In this document: one piece after another, positions 60,153 through 64,000 of the stretch
Numbering within the stretch: position 1 is the stretch's first letter
Layout of the letters: each line of letters begins with the position of its first letter
Assembly: GCA_043770095.1 (NCBI GenBank)
Contig: JAYVIR010000081.1
Coordinates: forward strand, 62,001-126,000
From: JBGSUZ01 sp043770095
Lineage (GTDB): Bacteria; Bacillota; Clostridia; Peptostreptococcales; Acidaminobacteraceae
DNA length: 64,000 nt
Direction: 5' to 3'
The notes under the pieces: model-generated
Seen by the model: only the letters and a program-made list of their open reading frames with translations
The model's database searches: none
What the model was told of the DNA's origin: nothing
Program-made: the position numbers and the translations under genes

Positions 60153-61349
60153 TTAGCATTCCTCACTTTCATCCAAATGAAAATTCTCTTGAGAACCTTG
60201 CACTTCTCCCACACCCTTAACCTGATATAAGTAAACAACCCCCGTTGCAACCATATAAACAACGCCCATGCTTAGAAAAATCACACTAAATGAGCTGAGC
60301 CCAAATGCGATCAGGAAGAAGAACACCATTTCAAATACCCGTCCCATCAAATTGAAAATAGAGAGTAGGGTCACGCGCTGATGCTCCTGCCCAATCCCGT
60401 CGACAAACTGGTTGTTCATTTCTGATATGAGGATCGAAAGCATAATCAAAAGAGGCAAGACTAGCCCTCCCAGTACGATTAAGACCGAAATATTACTGAT
60501 ACTTGCTATTCCTAAGAATACCGCGCCAATCGCTGTGAACAGCGCCTCAATACATCTTTCCTTACCAAATCGCTTTGCTAAGTCGTCCGTATATTTTACA
60601 ACCAACTCTAGAATGGCATAAACCAAAATCACGCCACCAAACAGTGCTGGTTGAAACCCTTCTTTGGTTAAGAGCATGATAAACAGCAAATTGAAAATGA
60701 CCATGCCCACGCCAATGGTTGCATTTAAGAAACTAAGCACCCAAAATTGCGTGTGTTTAAAGGCCAATTTGAAATCAGAAAGATGATAATGCGCTTTTTC
60801 ATCGTCTAGATTCTTTAGCGACTTTTTCGATTTACTTGCCGGTATGGTCAGCGCAATAAGAAGTGCGAGCACATTGGCGATTAAAGTTCCGCCTATGAGC
60901 CACTTTTCACCCGCAAGTATGACTGCGGCAAATAGAATATTCGATCCTATGAAACCATAAGTCCCAAAATTACAAACTTTCGCTGATTCTCTAGTAAAGT
61001 TTTCAGCATCCGATTCGTAAATGTAAGCGTCAATGACACCCGAAAGCATTGAATTCGAAACCGCTAAGAAAATGACATCCCATATAAGAATGCCGAATCC
61101 TTCTCCGAACAAGAAAACCGTTCTGGATGCCACGAAGGCTATTTGCGCAATAATGATCGTCTTTTTGTAGCCAAGCCGATCTGCTAGATAACCTGATGGA
61201 ACCTCTAATAATACAATGCAAATGGCAAGAACCGCCTGCAAAATAAATATTTCAGAGCCGCTAAGACCCTTATTGCTTCTGATCATAAACGCCAATGGCG
61301 CAAATAAAACCACGTTGTTAAGTAAAGTAAACCATTTGATTTTTTTCAT
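60153..61349 (-). CDS. Major facilitator superfamily transporter
   Basis: 398 aa, about 12 helices. Loop 2-3 motif A is present as GYLADRLGYKK near residue 54. EXPSG in VLLEVPSGYLADRLG is typical of drug or sugar efflux MFS proteins. Coupled to DUF1294 (ATGA overlap) and followed by the lipoprotein, so a three- or four-gene operon is likely. Substrate unknown. Confidence 0.85.
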   Translation of the reverse strand: MKKIKWFTLLNNVVLFAPLAFMIRSNKGLSGSEIFILQAVLAICIVLLEVPSGYLADRLGYKKTIIIAQIAFVASRTVFLFGEGFGILIWDVIFLAVSNSMLSGVIDAYIYESDAENFTRESAKVCNFGTYGFIGSNILFAAVILAGEKWLIGGTLIANVLALLIALTIPASKSKKSLKNLDDEKAHYHLSDFKLAFKHTQFWVLSFLNATIGVGMVIFNLLFIMLLTKEGFQPALFGGVILVYAILELVVKYTDDLAKRFGKERCIEALFTAIGAVFLGIASISNISVLIVLGGLVLPLLIMLSILISEMNNQFVDGIGQEHQRVTLLSIFNLMGRVFEMVFFFLIAFGLSSFSVIFLSMGVVYMVATGVVYLYQVKGVGEVQGSQENFHLDESEEC

Positions 61350-61630
61350 TTAAAGCAACCCCAGCCCCCATACACCAAAATCCCAATCTGCATCAACAAA
61401 AAAATCGGCACCAACCATTGAAAGAGTTTGTGCTTGGTCTTATGATGGAAAGCTTTCATGCCTAAAAAAGCACCCAGTCCCCCGCCTATAAAAGCGGCTC
61501 CCAAGAGGTTCTTTTCGCTAATGCGCCACTGTCCTTTTTTTGCCTTTTGCTTGTCAATGCCCATAATGGCAAACGCATACGCATTAATTGCCACAAGGTA
61601 GATCATCACTGCTGTTATCCACTGATTCAA
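61346..61630 (-). CDS. DUF1294 membrane protein
   Basis: 94 aa, two to three helices. Family motif IDKQKAKKGQWRISEKNLLGAAFIGGGLGAFLGMKAFHHKTKH near residues 25-67. Function unknown; similar proteins carry a cold-shock domain in other species, absent here. GGAGG lies upstream. First of the DUF1294-MFS-lipoprotein operon. Confidence 0.85.
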   Translation of the reverse strand: MNQWITAVMIYLVAINAYAFAIMGIDKQKAKKGQWRISEKNLLGAAFIGGGLGAFLGMKAFHHKTKHKLFQWLVPIFLLMQIGILVYGGWGCFK

Positions 61631-61692
61631 AATACTTCCTCCGCTTTCACATCCAATACGTTGCGTTTTCTAACTTCAATTTATTAATGTCG

Positions 61693-61721
61693 TTGACACC
61701 ATATATGGAACCTTTTATAAT
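61693..61721 (+). promoter_or_regulatory. hicAB promoter with operator-like palindrome
   Basis: Perfect TTGACA (61693-61698), 17-bp spacer, perfect TATAAT (61716-61721). The spacer opens with the perfect palindrome CCATATATGG (61699-61708), a natural site for the RHH domain of HicB to autorepress. Confidence 0.75.
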
Positions 61722-61739
61722 TACATTAGGAGGGATTCT

Positions 61740-61979
61740 ATGACGAAACGAGACAAGTTAGTCGAAAGCCTTAGAACCAATCCCACAAATGTAAGATTCG
61801 AAGTCATTCAATCCATTCTTTTAGATTTTGGATTTAAAGAACGTCAACCAAAAGGTGGTTCCAGTCACTATACCTATACGCTAAATGCCTATATCCTTAC
61901 GGTTCCAAAGCATAAACCCTTTAACAAAGTTTACGTTAAACGTGTGATATCAATCATTGATGAGTTATCGATAAAATAA
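61740..61979 (+). CDS. hicA: HicA-family toxin
   Basis: 79 aa. Double-stranded RNA-binding-like fold; catalytic His in KGGSSHYTYT near residue 43, followed by ILTVPKHKPFNKVYVKRVI. HicA is an mRNA interferase. AGGAGG lies about 6 nt before the ATG, and a consensus promoter precedes. Slightly longer than the shortest HicA (about 60 aa). HicB follows 13 bp later. Confidence 0.9.
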   Translation: MTKRDKLVESLRTNPTNVRFEVIQSILLDFGFKERQPKGGSSHYTYTLNAYILTVPKHKPFNKVYVKRVISIIDELSIK

Positions 61980-61992
61980 TGGAGGTGTCATT

Positions 61993-62361
61993 ATGAAAAA
62001 GAAACTCGACTATTACCAATCACTCAAATATCCTTATATCATTACAGAAGATGATGATGGTTCTGTATTTATTGAATACCCCGATTTAAAAGGCTGCTTC
62101 ACCTGCGGCGATACACTCGAAGAAGCGATACAACTCGCACAAGATGCAAAACTTGCTTGGTTTGAAACGGCATTGGATGAGGGTATTCACATTCCTGAAC
62201 CGAAAGAATTAGAACTCTATTCAGGTTCATTTAGACTGCGTATTCCAAAATCCCTTCATAGAGACATTGCACAAGATGCAAAACGTGAGGGTGTTAGCAT
62301 GAATCAATATTGCGTTTATCTTTTAAGCAAAGAAATTGAAAAGCAACATTCGCTATGTTAA
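61993..62361 (+). CDS. hicB: HicB-family antitoxin
   Basis: 122 aa. N-terminal partial RNase H-like fold (YPYIITEDDDGSVFIEYPDLKGCFTCGDTLEEAI) and C-terminal ribbon-helix-helix DNA-binding part (SFRLRIPKSLHRDIAQDAKREGVSMNQY). Neutralises HicA and represses the operon. GGAGGTG is 7 nt before the ATG. Its end overlaps the convergent pxpBC stop by 9 bp, with no terminator between. Confidence 0.92.
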   Translation: MKKKLDYYQSLKYPYIITEDDDGSVFIEYPDLKGCFTCGDTLEEAIQLAQDAKLAWFETALDEGIHIPEPKELELYSGSFRLRIPKSLHRDIAQDAKREGVSMNQYCVYLLSKEIEKQHSLC

Positions 62362-64000
62362 GACCATTTCCTCCACTTCCACCTCAAACAAATGCCCTTC
62401 TATGCTTAGGCGCATCTGCCTGCCGACAGGTACCACCAAAGCTGCCTGTCTCTCCTGCAAATACAGCGCCTGAGCCATTTCTAGGTCAATCCACTGAAAC
62501 GCTAAGCTATCGCCTGGCTTCAACTGCGCCAAAAGCGGTAAATCGATTGAAATGACCTGCGCTATCTTCGCGTAGCCACCGGTTGTCTGACAGTCTGCCA
62601 GCATCACCATCGGGCTGCCTTGACCGGCTACTTGAACGGCGCCTTGGGCAATACCGTCTGAGAGAATATCGCCACCCCCTTCTGGTGAGAGGGTTTCGCC
62701 GTCTAATCGCATGCCCATTCGGTCGCTGTCTTTGGTAACACGATACACACTTTCTGTAAAACGATTCAAATCTTCTTGTGAAAACAAATTGGACTGCGGT
62801 CCCAAAATGACCCTTACGCCACCCTCTGGCATTGTTTTAAGAGAAGGGTCAATCAACTTCTGTGCGCCCTTTCTCTCAAGGCTTTTCTCAAGCCTATTCG
62901 CAGACTCTAACCCCCCGACCAAAAGCAAGTCGCCCACTTTAAGCCCTCTGCCCTCATAACCGCCGAACCCACCGCGAAGGTCTGTGCTGTAGCTGTTCAT
63001 GACCTTTTGACAAATCACGCCGCCGCTAAATGCCAAATAGCCCCTTACGCCCTTCGTAAAAGCCCCAATCTGAACTCGGTCGCCCACTTGAAGCACGTGT
63101 GATCTGTCCATCGGTTTAAGCTGTCCGTTGATTTTAAAGTCACTAGCAGCCCCTGTATAGGCCATTGTGACTGACTTTAATGCGACAAAAGCCACACCCA
63201 GATACGTCATTTCTAAGACCGCCGCCGTCTCCAAATTTCCGACCAAGCAATTGGCCGTGCGCGCCGCATAAGCATCCATGACGCCGCCCACAGAAACGCC
63301 GTACTGGCGAAAACCGTAGCGCCCAGCATCTTGAATGGTTGTCAGAAGACCTGCATTTTCAATTTGAAGGCTTGCCGTCTGAACCACGGCTTCAAGAGTC
63401 GCCCGATTTTGAACCTGCTCCCCCGCAAGCGCCTTAAACGCCGCCTCGTCAATCGCCTCAAAACGAAGCCGCTGCCCTGCTTTTAGCAAAAAAGGCTGCT
63501 CTCTAAATGGATCAAACAATCTCAGAGGTGTCTGCCCGATCAACTTCCAGCCGCCCGGACTACTGCTTGGATATACCCCTGTCTGTTTGCCCGCAATCCC
63601 CACCGCACCTGCAGGAATTTTCGTCCTTGGCGTCTTTAATCTAGGGGTTTCAAGGCTTTCGTCCATACCGCCCAAATAGGGAAATCCTGGCGTAAAGCCT
63701 AACATATAAATCAAATAGTCGCCCGAGACATGTCTGGCAACCACTTCCGCTTCGCTCAGTTTCGTATGCGCCGCCACAAACGCTAAATCCAGCCCATACT
63801 TGCCGCCATAGCACACGGGAAGCGTCACGACTTCTGCCTCCGTGCTAATAAGCGCCTCATTTACAGCCATCAGTTTTTCTATTTTCTGCACAAGCGCTTC
63901 AAATAAAACGACCTCCGGTTCATAGGCAATGAGCAGCGCCCCATACGTCGGCACCCATTCCAAAATCCCATCAATCCGTTCTTGTTCTAAGCGCTGACAG
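62353..64000 (-). CDS. PxpB-PxpC fusion, 5-oxoprolinase subunits (start outside window)
   Basis: About 549 residues visible; the frame is open to the right edge without a start, so the N-terminus lies outside. PxpB/KipI-like half (to about residue 205): GFTPGFPYLGGM, KIPAGAVGIAGKQTGVYPSSSPGGW. PxpC/KipA-like half: NAGLLTTIQDAGRYGFRQYGVSVGGVMD, GPQSNLF, and QTTGGYAKIAQV. Together with PxpA these hydrolyse 5-oxoproline with ATP; in Bacillus KipI/KipA also act on the KinA kinase. The fusion of B and C is known in some bacteria. PxpA is likely next door. Confidence 0.9.
   Translation of the reverse strand, partial: CQRLEQERIDGILEWVPTYGALLIAYEPEVVLFEALVQKIEKLMAVNEALISTEAEVVTLPVCYGGKYGLDLAFVAAHTKLSEAEVVARHVSGDYLIYMLGFTPGFPYLGGMDESLETPRLKTPRTKIPAGAVGIAGKQTGVYPSSSPGGWKLIGQTPLRLFDPFREQPFLLKAGQRLRFEAIDEAAFKALAGEQVQNRATLEAVVQTASLQIENAGLLTTIQDAGRYGFRQYGVSVGGVMDAYAARTANCLVGNLETAAVLEMTYLGVAFVALKSVTMAYTGAASDFKINGQLKPMDRSHVLQVGDRVQIGAFTKGVRGYLAFSGGVICQKVMNSYSTDLRGGFGGYEGRGLKVGDLLLVGGLESANRLEKSLERKGAQKLIDPSLKTMPEGGVRVILGPQSNLFSQEDLNRFTESVYRVTKDSDRMGMRLDGETLSPEGGGDILSDGIAQGAVQVAGQGSPMVMLADCQTTGGYAKIAQVISIDLPLLAQLKPGDSLAFQWIDLEMAQALYLQERQAALVVPVGRQMRLSIEGHLFEVEVEEMVLT

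Noticed and set aside
1..64000. CRISPR array, tRNA or rRNA genes, insertion sequences, prophage
   Set aside because: No spaced direct repeats, tRNA-like cloverleafs, transposase or phage genes could be recognised.

Overview
This 64 kb window looks like chromosome from a low-GC Gram-positive anaerobe of the Clostridia. The evidence is strong AGGAGG-type ribosome sites, Veg, PadR/HAAS, PerR, S-layer homology domains, an anaerobe's oxygen-defence set (two rubredoxins, desulfoferrodoxin, rubrerythrin, ferritin) and amino-acid-based energy metabolism (arginine deiminase pathway, glycine cleavage system, tandem oligoendopeptidases F). The genus cannot be fixed from the sequence. I see no rRNA, tRNA, CRISPR array, phage or transposase gene.

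Layout. 1-5 kb (minus): DUF58/MoxR pair; a DUF1934 gene followed by a stand-alone protein resembling only the N-terminal domain of arginyl-tRNA synthetase; GntR regulator; ispE. 4.85-5.02 kb (plus): a promoter, Fur-box-like palindrome, three hairpins and intrinsic terminator without an ORF, a candidate iron-responsive small RNA. 5-9.2 kb (minus): arcA-argF-arcC, a repeat patch with a covarying hairpin, and veg. 9.3-15.7 kb (minus): YkgJ-like protein, a 41-aa protein, TIM-barrel protein, two membrane proteins, a FakA-FakB fusion, and padR-DUF1700-small membrane protein. 15.9-27.2 kb (mostly plus): an orphan FliD-like protein, amidohydrolase, mutY, SPFH/NfeD (minus), a diguanylate cyclase, two pepF genes and a STAS-like protein. 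27.2-27.5 kb: a dense DnaA-box cluster between two convergent genes. 27.5-35.3 kb: mgsA, lrp-glnA, rnhA, galU-galE, a SHOCT protein and a two-component system. 35.4-43.1 kb (minus): a broken S-layer-anchored nuclease gene and a 1731-aa secreted PHP protein with four C-terminal repeats. 43.5-49.1 kb (minus): VanZ, GNAT, a lipoprotein, a flavin reductase with an RPQ-rich tail, and the rubredoxin-rubredoxin-perR-dfx-ftn-rbr oxygen-defence operon behind a PerR-box promoter. 49.2-57.6 kb: an lplA-lipA fusion gene (minus) divergent from a tandem glycine riboswitch and gcvT-gcvH-gcvPA-gcvPB-lpd (plus). 57.7-64 kb: fliB-like gene, two related lipoproteins (one frameshifted), MFS transporter, DUF1294, hicAB and a pxpBC fusion running off the window.

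How it fits together. Peptides are cut by PepF. Arginine yields ATP through ArcA, ArgF and ArcC. Glycine induces its own cleavage through the riboswitch, and the adjacent LplA-LipA fusion would lipoylate GcvH. The PerR operon handles superoxide, peroxide and iron. Two physically separate flagella-related genes (FliD-like, FliB-like) hint at motility genes elsewhere. The least explained elements are the candidate Fur-controlled RNA, the DnaA-box cluster, the ArgS-N stub, the LplA-LipA and FakA-FakB fusions, and a 15-bp palindrome shared by two distant promoter regions.
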